Shown piece by piece: positions 9,157 through 17,321 of a stretch of DNA of 64,000 bases (position 1 is the first letter of the stretch; each line of letters opens with the position of its first letter). This stretch comes from Salinibacillus xinjiangensis. GTDB lineage: Bacteria > Bacillota > Bacilli > Bacillales > Alkalibacillaceae. Both the position numbers and the translations under genes were made by a program. Below the pieces are notes generated by a model. It did not search any database. It was not told the origin of the DNA and saw nothing but the letters and a program-made list of their open reading frames with translations. The stretch covers positions 372,001-436,000 of the forward strand of contig NZ_WJNH01000002.1 in NCBI RefSeq assembly GCF_009649735.1, given 5' to 3'.

Positions 9157-9439
9157 TTAATGAAGGGTACGAATGTCTCCTAAAATTTTCTCTGTATCCA
9201 TAGGACTGTCGGTGGTTGCCATATCATAAATTAAATATCAGGACAACTTGTGTAGTAAACGTAACGAGCTTAATTTTATCGTTATCTAGCTGATATTGAT
9301 TGCCTTGAACGGTCTCCATTGTAAAGGGCTCTATATTACCAAGCTGTGGAAGGTTATTGTCACTCGGCCAGAGCCAGAAGATGAAAAGAAAACCTGACAA
9401 AACAATGAAAAACATCCAATTGTATGCATTATTCCACAT
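9157..9439 (-). pseudogene. Decayed SCO1/SenC copper chaperone gene
   Basis: Reading from the ATG at 9439, the product looks like the start of a membrane-anchored SCO protein: one hydrophobic helix, then I-E-P-F-T and K-I-K-L-V-T-F. One frame change later the same DNA reads Y-Y-T-S-C-P-D-I, the first half of the copper-binding C-P-D-I-C motif. The sequence then jumps to Y-L-I-Y-D-M-A-T-T-D, a SCO C-terminus, ending with a stop at 9157. Thus a frameshift just before the motif and a deletion of roughly 100 codons have removed function. SCO proteins deliver copper to cytochrome oxidase; another copy may exist elsewhere. Confidence 0.78.
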
Positions 9440-9726
9440 TGTTATCTTCCCTTCTTCCTATTCATTTTCAATAAAAACGCCCCTTGAAGAGCCGTTTTAC
9501 AAAGGGGAATCATAATTAAATGTTCATTATTAATATATACAACAAAACCCTAGATTGACTGTGTCATTATCCTAGTTTGATTTTAAGAATTTAAATTTAA
9601 TTCCGACACAAATACCTAATTTATGTGTTTTTCTTATGTTTGTGATAAATAACCATACCAATCCTTTTCAATTACATACTTTGTTATTGTAAATCTTAAA
9701 TTCTACAAAAAGGAGTGTTTCAATCT

Positions 9727-10263
9727 ATGGGTTGCGGTAAAAAAAGAGATAATCGTGTAGCAGGGGAAGACATTTTCAACTCAAGAGATTGTGTATGTGA
9801 TGTTGTTCGTGCAATCGCCGATGCTCAAGATGATGTAAGAGATGATTTATGTGATGTTAGCTGCGGAAGATCCATCAACAACTTGCTAGCACCTGTTTCC
9901 AGAAACAATTTAGATACCGTACCATTTATTCTATACGGAAAAGACCTTAAGCCATTTAGAGCATTTGGTGCCGATATAGAAGGAATGGGTAACGATGCTG
10001 AATTTGATTGTACAGAAAGCTTTATCTTCCGTGTTAACGAGGTTGATGATGATGAGTGCTGTGCAGTACTAGAATTGTTAACATTTGATCGTCGTCAACC
10101 AGATGGACCAGGAAATCAACAAGGTGCACGTCGTGACGATGACCCTTGTGAACAAATTGATGGTGAAGAAGTGAACGACTTAAGACGTACTGGAATCTGC
10201 ATTACAGTTGATCTTGAGTGCTTCTGTGCTATTACTTGCTTGCCAGCTGTTTCCGTACTTTAA
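9727..10263 (+). CDS. CotY/CotZ-family spore coat protein
   Basis: This 178-residue protein is rich in Cys and Asp. It has the CotY/CotZ pattern: Asp-rich helix with D-C-V-C-D-V-V, then D-T-V-P-F-I-L-Y, then a C-terminal L-E-C-F-C-A-I-T-C-L. In Bacillus these crust or exosporium proteins self-assemble into disulfide-linked sheets on the spore surface. The ATG at 9727 lies 11 nt after AGGAG; a GTG at 9715 overlaps that site and is unlikely. A terminator follows at 10277. The next gene is also Cys-containing and basic, and may share a spore role. Expression in the mother cell is expected by family, not seen here. Confidence 0.87.
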   Translation: MGCGKKRDNRVAGEDIFNSRDCVCDVVRAIADAQDDVRDDLCDVSCGRSINNLLAPVSRNNLDTVPFILYGKDLKPFRAFGADIEGMGNDAEFDCTESFIFRVNEVDDDECCAVLELLTFDRRQPDGPGNQQGARRDDDPCEQIDGEEVNDLRRTGICITVDLECFCAITCLPAVSVL

Positions 10264-10276
10264 TCCAATGCTGATA

Positions 10277-10306
10277 AGAGGCTGTCGTAAAGACAGTCTC
10301 TTTTTT
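10277..10306 (+). terminator. Terminator of the coat protein gene
   Basis: AGAGGCTGTC (10277-10286) pairs with GACAGTCTCT (10292-10301), with one G-T pair, and is followed by a T run. Confidence 0.85.
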
Positions 10307-10434
10307 ATGTCAAAATTCATTAGGCAAACCTGATAGGAGAATGTACATTTTGAAGCGGCAGGGTACGGTTGTACCTTTCATCAGCTAGCAAAATACATAA
10401 TATAGTAGTGAATCTAGTATTAAGGGGGGGTGGA

Positions 10435-10608
10435 ATGATGTCCTGTAGATGTCGAAAATGTAGAAAACACAGAAGACGTAAAAGACGTAGAAGACAAAAT
10501 AAGAGTCGTTCTTTGTGCCATCATAGGGTTCGCCACTTAGACGACTTTTTTCGTTGTCGAGATTTTTCTGTTCATGACCCTTGCTCTCAAAATGTTAACT
10601 TTTTTTAA
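10435..10608 (+). CDS. Arg/Cys-rich small basic protein, possibly spore-associated
   Basis: This 57-residue product begins M-M-S-C-R-C-R-K-C and has an Arg/Lys cluster at about residues 8-26, with further Cys and His later. A strong GGGGGGTGG ribosome site lies directly before the two adjacent ATG codons (10435 and 10438). Charge and Cys content resemble small coat or DNA-binding peptides. It follows the CotZ-type gene by 170 bp, which suggests, but does not prove, a role in the coat. I recognise no family. Confidence 0.55.
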   Translation: MMSCRCRKCRKHRRRKRRRRQNKSRSLCHHRVRHLDDFFRCRDFSVHDPCSQNVNFF

Positions 10609-10758
10609 TTAATATAGTGTTATACCTAGAATTATTCGCTCATCAAAAAGCCATTGATTTTCATAATTTCGTGAGTCTTGTTCAGGAAATGCAAGGCGGT
10701 GTAGATCAAGCATCCCCACCTATGTATTCTAACATCTGTCAACATAGATCAAAGTCAC

Positions 10759-10826
10759 CCTTTAACGCTTTAGCGAAAGTGGGGACAGTCCCCCCTTTCG
10801 CTAAAGCGTTAAAGGGGAACTGTCCC
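10759..10826. repeat. GGGACAGTCCC palindromic element, copy 1
   Basis: A near-perfect inverted repeat, CCTTTAACGCTTTAGC on the left and GCTAAAGCGTTAAAGG on the right, surrounds the self-complementary core GGGGACAGTCCCC. A second partial core, GGAACTGTCCC, follows at once. It lies just after the 3' end of the IT-type permease gene and may act as its terminator. Two related copies are at 44781 and 46970. Confidence 0.8.
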
Positions 10827-10830
10827 ATGA

Positions 10831-12258
10831 TTAAAATAGCAGTATAGCAAATATGGTTGAGGCGATTAAGCCTAATATGACAGGGACGAAATTTTTTCGA
10901 ACTAGCTCCATAACAGATATGCCACAGAATCCGGCAATGGCAATTAATGATGACCAGGCAATGATGGTTCCTCCCCCAGTCCAAATAGATCCCATTTGCC
11001 CAATGGCGGCAAGCGTGGCTGGATCCATTCCTGTTGTGGAGAGAGATCCAGATAAGGACCCCGTTAATGGTAGCCCTGAGAATCCTGACCCATCTAAACC
11101 GGTGATGATCCCGATGATTAAAATACTAAATGCGGCCAGAATGGTGCTCTGTGGTAGTACTCCTTGGGTAGCTTCTACGATATCGAATAGGAAAGCAGGT
11201 GTTTGCCCATCTTCGCCTATTGAGAGAATACTTCCAGCAAAATCAGAGCTACCCAAAAAGAAAAATCCAGCAATTGGTATAACAGGTCCCATCGCCTTAA
11301 AGGCAAAAACAAAACCATCTGTAATGTGTTGACTAATATTATCTAAAGCTTTGTGTTTACCAAAAGCAACAGAGGCAAGCAATAAGAGTATAACTGCTAC
11401 GCCACCGATAAAAGCAGCACCATCTCCCCCTTCAAAACTACCCATACGACCAGAATTTAATTTTGAATAAATCATTACACACATAACCGCTAGCATGGAT
11501 AAAGGAACAAGTATTGCAAAAATTTTACTCCATGTTGAAATGTTAGACGTTTTGGCAGTATTTTTGCTCTCTGTAAACCCCTGCATCGATTGAATTTCCT
11601 GTTCACTTAACGGATCATTTTTAGGCCGAAAATATTTTTTGTTAAATAAATAAGCTAGACCAATTGCAACAAAGCCTGTAACCACTGATAAAATTAGAGC
11701 TCGATCTGATAATACGCCCGCATCAATCCCAGCAGCAGATGCTGACAGCTCCGGAGCAACTTGAATAATGTAGTCAGATGACAGTGCCATCCCCTGCCCA
11801 GCTAAAGCAACCGCAACTGCAGCCACCATGACAGGAAGACCTGATCGAATTGCAGCTGGCACTAGCAATGCACAAATAAGTGGTACGGCAGGCGTAGGCC
11901 AGAAAAATAAAGAAATAACATACGTTACACCAACTAGCACAAAGAACGATACATGACCATTGACCATAAATTTTTGTATAGGTTTAATCATTCGCTGGTC
12001 TGCACCTAAATCCTTTAATGCATGTAACAACGCTACCATAAAGGTAATAATTAAGAAGATGTTAAACAACTCTTGAGCAGCGACGAGGTTTGCATTAAAA
12101 ATGGCTGTAAATCCACTAATCACACTACCTTTAAATGCCCATGCAACTAAAAAGGTTCCTAGTAAAGTAGGTAGCACAACACCTTTTCGGAATACCATGG
12201 TAATGATGATGAGTATTGTGAAAAGACCGTATAGTAAATGGCTAAATTCTAACCCCAT
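10831..12258 (-). CDS. IT-superfamily-like membrane permease, substrate unknown
   Basis: This 475-residue protein has about 11-12 membrane helices. Two Gly/Ser/Thr-rich re-entrant-like segments stand out: G-L-D-G-S-G-F-S-G-L-P-L-T-G-S near residue 375 and T-G-G-G-T-I-I-A-W near residue 429. These resemble the hairpins of ion-transporter (IT) superfamily carriers such as DcuC, GntP or CitM. A cytosolic loop lies near residues 210-245. AAAGGATG precedes the ATG. The gene stands alone between a palindromic repeat (3' side) and the first phased repeat array (5' side). I cannot assign a substrate; an organic anion would fit the superfamily. Confidence 0.7.
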   Translation of the reverse strand: MGLEFSHLLYGLFTILIIITMVFRKGVVLPTLLGTFLVAWAFKGSVISGFTAIFNANLVAAQELFNIFLIITFMVALLHALKDLGADQRMIKPIQKFMVNGHVSFFVLVGVTYVISLFFWPTPAVPLICALLVPAAIRSGLPVMVAAVAVALAGQGMALSSDYIIQVAPELSASAAGIDAGVLSDRALILSVVTGFVAIGLAYLFNKKYFRPKNDPLSEQEIQSMQGFTESKNTAKTSNISTWSKIFAILVPLSMLAVMCVMIYSKLNSGRMGSFEGGDGAAFIGGVAVILLLLASVAFGKHKALDNISQHITDGFVFAFKAMGPVIPIAGFFFLGSSDFAGSILSIGEDGQTPAFLFDIVEATQGVLPQSTILAAFSILIIGIITGLDGSGFSGLPLTGSLSGSLSTTGMDPATLAAIGQMGSIWTGGGTIIAWSSLIAIAGFCGISVMELVRKNFVPVILGLIASTIFAILLF

Positions 12259-12404
12259 TTTTGTAACACCATCCTTTTTCAGTCCACCTTTTACAGTGAT
12301 GTGCTATACAATATGCACAGACGCCTAGGTTGGTGAGATGAAAGTGAAGTGTTTTTGGAAGTTTATGGTGGGTTTGTGTGGGGTGGTGAATATGACAGTG
12401 CGGG

Positions 12405-12640
12405 TCGGATGCAGAAGAATGTTCTGGGGATGCTGAAGTTTACAGTGTGGGCGCTGAAGATTCTTCAAAAACGCTAAAGAAACGCTACAAATGCTGAACA
12501 ACTTTATAAATGCTAAAGTAGATGAATTTTTGTCTAAAGTTTGAGCTCTCTAAGCTATAGTCCACTACATAAAAGCTAGAGACCAATCCTCAAATGCTGA
12601 ACACCCAGCCCTCACTCTCCTCAAGTAAAAAAGCAGAAAC
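12405..12640 (+). repeat. 21-nt phased GCTGAA/GCTAAA array, copy A1
   Basis: This gene-free gap between the permease start and the M23 gene holds boxes GCTGAA, GCTAAA or GCTATAG. They begin at about 12411, 12432, 12453, 12473, 12493, 12512, 12533, 12554, 12575 and 12596. Distances are 21, 21, 20, 20, 19, 21, 21, 21, 21, then about 18. The 19-then-four-21 run matches the 183-bp unit of the arrays at 25765 and 32978, as do local words such as AAATGCTGAA, ATGCTAAAGTAGATG and GCTATAGT. It is a degenerate copy of about 1.2 units. Confidence 0.75.
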
Positions 12641-12668
12641 CCAAAAAGGTTCCTGCTTGAACTCATCT

Positions 12669-14126
12669 TTAGAAATATGATGCCGGATTTTGTAAAGCTC
12701 CATTTTTGTACAATTCAAAGTGTAAATGAACTCCTGTTGAATTTCCGGTTGAGCCCATAACTCCGATAGTTTGTCCTTTTTTAACCGTTTGACCAGGACT
12801 TACATTAATGGATGATAAATGGCTGTAAGAAGTTCTATAACCATTGCGATGGTTAATGACAACTTGTTTACCATAGCCACTATTCCATCCAGCGGATTCT
12901 ACAACCCCATTGTCAGCTGCATAAATGGAGCGGTTGCTAACGCCGGATATATCAATACCCTTATGGAAGCTTCCCCATCTTTGCCCAAGACCGCTCGTAA
13001 TAAAGCCGCCAGCAGCTGGCCATCTAAAGCTGCCTGTTCCACGTGAAGGGATAACTTTTGTTCCCTCAAGTATAATCTTATTTACTGGTTCTTTAATCGT
13101 TTCACTCTCAAGGACTTCACGTTTTTCTACTTGGCCATTTTTCTTTGTTAAACGATAGTGAACACGTTTCATTCCTTCTTGTCCATATTGCTTAACCTGA
13201 GTTTGGCCCTTATATAATTCATCAGTTTCTTTGTATTCTGTTTTATAATCAATGGTTTCGTCTACTATCTTTTCCTCAGTTGCCACTACATCAAGAAATG
13301 GTTCAAGTCCTGTTACATTGACTTCTTGTCCAATTTGAATAACGGAATCCTCACTCATCTCTGGATTTAGCGACAATAATTCTGGTACTGACAAATCATA
13401 TTTTCCAGCAATTGTACTTAATGCTTCACCTGCTTGAACCTTATGAATTTTATCTGCAACTGTACCTCTTTCCAATAATTGCAGTGCTTGATCATGGGTC
13501 AACAATTCATTCGGATTAATTTTTTCCTCTTCAAGTGAAACTTTCTCGTCAAATGAAACGTCTAAATAAGTAGATTGGCCAACTGATAGCTTTATGTCCT
13601 TTTTTGGCTCATAATCAGGATCATTAAATTTTTCAACGACATCTTCTGGTAAGTATTTTTCCATGTATGTGTTTAATACTTCTTTTGCAGATTCTTTATC
13701 GTTAAAATAACCAACAAGTTCTCCATCAATTTCCATTTTAATAGCTTGTACACTATAAGAGATTTGTTCTTTCAACTGGTTAATCACTTGATGATTGTTA
13801 TATGAAGGATTGAACGTCACTTCAGGAACATATTTAATATCCTGACTTACTGTTAATTGAAGATCATCCTCACGAGTTTTTTCTTCCTCAGAGACTTTTT
13901 CTTCAATAAACGATTTGACAACATCCTTGCTCCCTACCGAACCGATAAGTTCACCATCTATATAGACATGAAATACTTTTGGTAATTCATTGTCATTGTT
14001 TTCTGCTTGTACAGTACTTGAGCCTAATGTAATCCCTATACTTAGGCATGTAGTTAATACAACCTTAGGGATAAGTGCCTTTTGCGTATTCTTATGTGAT
14101 GTTAGGTTGTTCTTATTATAAAGCAC
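12669..14126 (-). CDS. Secreted M23 peptidoglycan endopeptidase with LysM and G5 domains
   Basis: This 485-residue protein starts at a GTG with GGAGG 9 nt upstream. It has a signal peptide (about residues 17-41, ending V-Q-A). A region of about 190 residues follows, then LysM near 235-283 (K-V-Q-A-G-E-A-L-S-T-I-A), G5 near 285-355 (E-T-I-D-Y-K-T-E-Y), and a C-terminal M23 metallopeptidase near 370-485. The M23 zinc ligands are visible in H-K-G-I-D and H-L-H-F-E. It would cleave peptide cross-links in the cell wall. It is a monocistronic gene. Its exact cleavage site and role (growth or sporulation) are not shown. Confidence 0.92.
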   Translation of the reverse strand: MLYNKNNLTSHKNTQKALIPKVVLTTCLSIGITLGSSTVQAENNDNELPKVFHVYIDGELIGSVGSKDVVKSFIEEKVSEEEKTREDDLQLTVSQDIKYVPEVTFNPSYNNHQVINQLKEQISYSVQAIKMEIDGELVGYFNDKESAKEVLNTYMEKYLPEDVVEKFNDPDYEPKKDIKLSVGQSTYLDVSFDEKVSLEEEKINPNELLTHDQALQLLERGTVADKIHKVQAGEALSTIAGKYDLSVPELLSLNPEMSEDSVIQIGQEVNVTGLEPFLDVVATEEKIVDETIDYKTEYKETDELYKGQTQVKQYGQEGMKRVHYRLTKKNGQVEKREVLESETIKEPVNKIILEGTKVIPSRGTGSFRWPAAGGFITSGLGQRWGSFHKGIDISGVSNRSIYAADNGVVESAGWNSGYGKQVVINHRNGYRTSYSHLSSINVSPGQTVKKGQTIGVMGSTGNSTGVHLHFELYKNGALQNPASYF

Positions 14127-14323
14127 TTTCTCGTTCCTCCCATTTTTCTGGTTCTTTTTATCTACCCATCTTTTTTCACTTTACCAATCTACCATAGAAT
14201 ACGAACATAAATAAATAGTTTTTTAGAAAATGTAACAAACCTGTATAATACCTGACAAATATTTCAAAAAATGTGTCGAAAAATTCATTTAAAACCAATA
14301 TCTTCATAGCAAGATACAACAAA

Positions 14324-14366
14324 AACACCCGTTCCTCGAGTATAACTCGATCGGATACGGGTGTTT
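14324..14366 (-). terminator. Terminator of the O-acetylhomoserine sulfhydrylase gene
   Basis: AACACCCG pairs with CGGGTGTT around an inner hairpin CGAGT / ACTCG. On the minus strand it follows the stop of metY within 40 bp. Confidence 0.75.
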
Positions 14367-14396
14367 ATACCTTATTTAGGGTATGAGAATTTTAGA

Positions 14397-15695
14397 TTAT
14401 ACAGGCTGTTTAACTGCTTTCTTAATGGCTTGATCCAAATCAGCTATAAGATCTTTTGGTGATTCAAGACCTACAGATAGTCGAATAAATTCCTCCGTTA
14501 CACCTGCCTGCTTTAATTCCTCTGCACTTAACTGCTGATGTGTTGTAGATGCTGGGTGGATAATCAATGACTTAGCATCACCTACGTTCGCCAAATGAGA
14601 CCATAGTTCAATGTTGTCAACAACCTTGCGTCCTGCTTCTCGATCTCCTTTAATACCAAATACAATTATAGATCCTGGACCTTGCTCAAAATATTTTTCG
14701 GACAAGGAATAGGAAGGATGATTAGATAGTCCTGGATAGGATACCCATTCTACATCTTCATGATTTTGTAAAAAGTTCGCGACTTCAAGTGCATTTTCAT
14801 TATGCTTAGGTACACGTAAATGAAGCGTCTCTAATCCTTGAATAAGCTGGAATGCATTTTGTGGACTTAAACAAGGACCTAAATCACGCAATAATTGAAC
14901 ACGAAGCTTAGTACCAAAAGCGGCTCCTTCGAGATCAATTCCATAACGAATCCCATGATAGCTGCGGTCAGGCTCAACAAAATCTGGGAATTTTTCATTG
15001 TTCCAATTAAATTTGCCGGCATCGACAACGACACCACCTACAACCGTTCCATGTCCACCAATCCATTTAGTTGCCGAATGGATGACGACATCTGCTCCCC
15101 ATTCAATTGGACGACAGGAATAAGGTGTCGCAAATGTGTTATCAATAAGTAATGGAATTTCATTTTCATGAGCAATATTCGCAACTGCTTCAATATCAAG
15201 TACGTGTAAACTAGGATTCCCAATTGTTTCAGCAAATATGGCTTTCGTTTTTGAATTAATTGCTTTTCTGAAATTTTCTGGGTCTTTTGGATCTACAAAT
15301 TTTACATTAATACCATATTTCGGCAATGTAACAGAAAATAAATTAAAGGTTCCTCCATATAAATCCGTTGCGGCAACAATCTCATCACCAGCACTGGCAA
15401 TGTTGAGAATTGATAAGGAAATGGCGGCCATTCCTGATGCCAGACCAACAGCATTGGTGCCTCCTTCTAATAATGCAACTCTTTTTTCAAAAACATCGAC
15501 AGTCGGGTTCATGATTCGAGAATAAATGTTTCCTTCTTCCTGTAATCCAAATAAATTTTGGGCATGCTCTGTATCGCGGAACACATAAGATGTTGTTTGA
15601 TAAATCGGAACAGCACGTGAGCCTGTAGTTGGATCTGGCTCCTGTCCCCCATGTAATAGTAAAGTTTCACGTCCTAAATTTTCTTCTTGACTCAT
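14397..15695 (-). CDS. metY: O-acetylhomoserine sulfhydrylase (MetY-like)
   Basis: This 432-residue PLP enzyme belongs to the Cys/Met metabolism gamma family. PLP-binding Lys210 lies in S-A-T-K-W-I-G-G-H-G. N-terminal T-L-L-L-H-G-G-Q, then Y-S-R-I-M-N-P-T and the long insertion with Y-H-G-I-R-Y are typical of O-acetylhomoserine sulfhydrylases. It makes homocysteine or methionine precursors from O-acetylhomoserine and sulfide. The ATG at 15695 has AGGAG at 8-nt spacing and is preferred over the in-frame GTG at 15704, which overlaps that site. A SAM riboswitch upstream shows control by S-adenosylmethionine, which agrees with the function. Confidence 0.93.
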   Translation of the reverse strand: MSQEENLGRETLLLHGGQEPDPTTGSRAVPIYQTTSYVFRDTEHAQNLFGLQEEGNIYSRIMNPTVDVFEKRVALLEGGTNAVGLASGMAAISLSILNIASAGDEIVAATDLYGGTFNLFSVTLPKYGINVKFVDPKDPENFRKAINSKTKAIFAETIGNPSLHVLDIEAVANIAHENEIPLLIDNTFATPYSCRPIEWGADVVIHSATKWIGGHGTVVGGVVVDAGKFNWNNEKFPDFVEPDRSYHGIRYGIDLEGAAFGTKLRVQLLRDLGPCLSPQNAFQLIQGLETLHLRVPKHNENALEVANFLQNHEDVEWVSYPGLSNHPSYSLSEKYFEQGPGSIIVFGIKGDREAGRKVVDNIELWSHLANVGDAKSLIIHPASTTHQQLSAEELKQAGVTEEFIRLSVGLESPKDLIADLDQAIKKAVKQPV

Positions 15696-15744
15696 TCTTA
15701 CCACTCCTTCAGTTTAGTTTAAATCGGTAAGAGGGTGAACACTA

Positions 15745-15775
15745 CAAAACCCTCTTCAATAAGAAGAGGGTTAAT
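15745..15775 (-). terminator. SAM-controlled attenuator terminator
   Basis: AACCCTCTTC (minus strand, 15772-15763) pairs with GAAGAGGGTT (15757-15748), followed by a T-rich run. It stands between the S-box aptamer and metY, as the OFF-state terminator. Confidence 0.88.
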
Positions 15776-15787
15776 ATGCGTATTCCT

Positions 15788-15897
15788 CCCCTTATCTTTC
15801 AGACCATTCGATCTGCAGGACTTGGCACCTTTTCAAGTCGTCACTTGAAGGTTGCCGGGCTTCACAGGGCCTTTCCCTCCGCCACTCTGGATAAGAG
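15788..15897 (-). ncRNA. SAM-I (S-box) riboswitch aptamer
   Basis: On the minus strand the conserved S-box core is clear: CTTATCCAGAG, GGCGGAGGGA, GGCCC-TGTGAAGCCCGGCAACC, a variable stem (AAGTGACGACTT), GGTGCCAA-TCCTGCAG and the closing GATAAG. CTTATC and GATAAG form P1. SAM binding should favour the terminator at 15745-15775 and shut off metY. Confidence 0.95.
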
Positions 15898-16106
15898 ATT
15901 TTATGAAATTTTTGTAATTAGATTCATTTTTATGTAATGAACCTTAAAAGTAGTATAAAAAATAATAAATCTTCTGTCAATTACTTTTTTGAATTTTTTT
16001 TACGATAAGGAAAAAAACTCCTCTACTCGATGGATTTACCTTTATGAATTTCTCAAGTACAACAAACAATAGGCATATATGATGAAGATAAGGAAGGAGC
16101 TTGATT

Positions 16107-16883
16107 ATGCTTACGAATGAACAATTATCTACCTTCCGTTCTCAATTGCAGAAGGCGAAGAAAGACATTGAGGATCGTTTTAAGGGAAATGATCATTTCG
16201 ATTTAAATAAAGGCCATTATCATGAGTCAGTAGGTGAATTATCAAGCTACGACAACCACCCCGGCGACGAGGGGTCTGAATTATATGAGCGAGAGAAGGA
16301 TATTGCGTTAAATGAGCACGTGGAGGATGAGTTAAAAGAAATTAATCACGCGTTAAAAGCGATTGAAGAAGGGACCTATGGGAAATGTCAGGTATGTGGG
16401 AAAGAGATCCCAGTAGAACGCTTGGAGGCTTTGCCAACCACTACTTATTGTATTGATCATACCCCTGAGCAACACACATCTACCCAACGTCCGATTGAGG
16501 AAGGGGTATTATTACCACCATTTGGAAAATTTGAATATGACGACACTGATGCTGTCATGTATGATGCAGAGGACTCCTGGCAGGAGGTTGCCAAATGGGG
16601 CACTTCCAATACTCCATCGGACTTTGCTGTTGCACCTGATGACTATAACGAAACGTACATCGAATCCGAGGACAGAGTCGGTTATGTTGAAGATTATGAG
16701 AATTTTGCTGGGAATGATATCGAAGGCAAAAATGTTCAGGTCTACCCTTCTCCTAGACACGAAGACTATGAAGAAGATCTGGATGAAGAAGGAACCATGA
16801 GCGTATTTGGTGACTTAAAGCCCTATGAAATAGATCCTTATACTGAGGAAGCACTTGAGGAAGAAAGAAATGATGAAAAATAG
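16107..16883 (+). CDS. yteA: YteA-type TraR/DksA zinc-finger protein
   Basis: This protein of about 258 residues has an N-terminal helical coiled-coil region, then the acidic G-D-E-G-S-E-L-Y-E-R-E. The DksA-type zinc-finger start Y-G-K-C-Q-V-C-G-K-E-I is followed by Y-C-I-D-H, where the second Cys of the last pair is Asp-His-like. The C-terminal half is acidic and Tyr/Asp-rich. This layout is that of the yteA family of sporulating Firmicutes. The ATG at 16107 has GGAG 7 nt away; a TTG at 16101 is possible but too close. The family's biochemical role is not established; binding to RNA polymerase is inferred from DksA. Confidence 0.85.
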   Translation: MLTNEQLSTFRSQLQKAKKDIEDRFKGNDHFDLNKGHYHESVGELSSYDNHPGDEGSELYEREKDIALNEHVEDELKEINHALKAIEEGTYGKCQVCGKEIPVERLEALPTTTYCIDHTPEQHTSTQRPIEEGVLLPPFGKFEYDDTDAVMYDAEDSWQEVAKWGTSNTPSDFAVAPDDYNETYIESEDRVGYVEDYENFAGNDIEGKNVQVYPSPRHEDYEEDLDEEGTMSVFGDLKPYEIDPYTEEALEEERNDEK

Positions 16884-16903
16884 CCCTTATTAGGGTTATT
16901 TTT
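16881..16903 (+). terminator. Short terminator after yteA
   Basis: AGCCCT and AGGGTT pair across TATT and are followed by five T. The stem is short, so efficiency is doubtful. Confidence 0.55.
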
Positions 16904-16956
16904 CATGCCTTCATTACGGTATAATGGAGATAAACATTACGTAATGAGGGATAACA

Positions 16957-17283
16957 ATGGGCATTTCAATAAAAGGTGTAGATATGGATTCGCAGACAAG
17001 ATGCAAGCATTACCACTCTAATGAAGATGTGATCGCTATTCGTATGGGGTGCTGTGAAACCTTTTATGCCTGTTATAAGTGTCATGAAGAACTATCGAAC
17101 CACCAAGCCATGTCTGTTAAAAAGACTGATTTTCATCAACCACATGTGTTGTGTGGTAATTGTAATTATATTTTAACGGTAAATGAATACATTACAAGCA
17201 AGTATCAATGTCCACATTGTCGTATAGCTTTTAATCCAAACTGCAGTCTTCATAATCATCTTTATTTTGAGCAAACCTGTTAA
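16957..17283 (+). CDS. CHY zinc-finger protein
   Basis: This 108-residue protein is packed with Cys and His in the CHY zinc-finger order: C-K-H-Y-H, then R-M-G-C-C-E-T-F-Y-A-C-Y-K-C-H, then V-L-C-G-N-C, and finally Y-Q-C-P-H-C with a C-terminal C. It should bind three zinc ions. GAGGG lies before the ATG, and a likely -10 TATAAT lies near 16919. In Bacilli such proteins are cytosolic with unknown role; related domains occur in ubiquitin ligases and Tim10-like proteins. It converges with the M28 peptidase gene on a shared terminator. Confidence 0.85.
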   Translation: MGISIKGVDMDSQTRCKHYHSNEDVIAIRMGCCETFYACYKCHEELSNHQAMSVKKTDFHQPHVLCGNCNYILTVNEYITSKYQCPHCRIAFNPNCSLHNHLYFEQTC

Positions 17284-17319
17284 AAACTCCTTTACACATA
17301 AAGCGTGAAGGAGTTTTTA
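17283..17319. terminator. Bidirectional terminator between CHY and M28 genes
   Basis: AAAACTCCTT (17283-17292) pairs with AAGGAGTTTT (17308-17317), with T runs on both strands. Confidence 0.85.
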
Positions 17320-17321
17320 TT

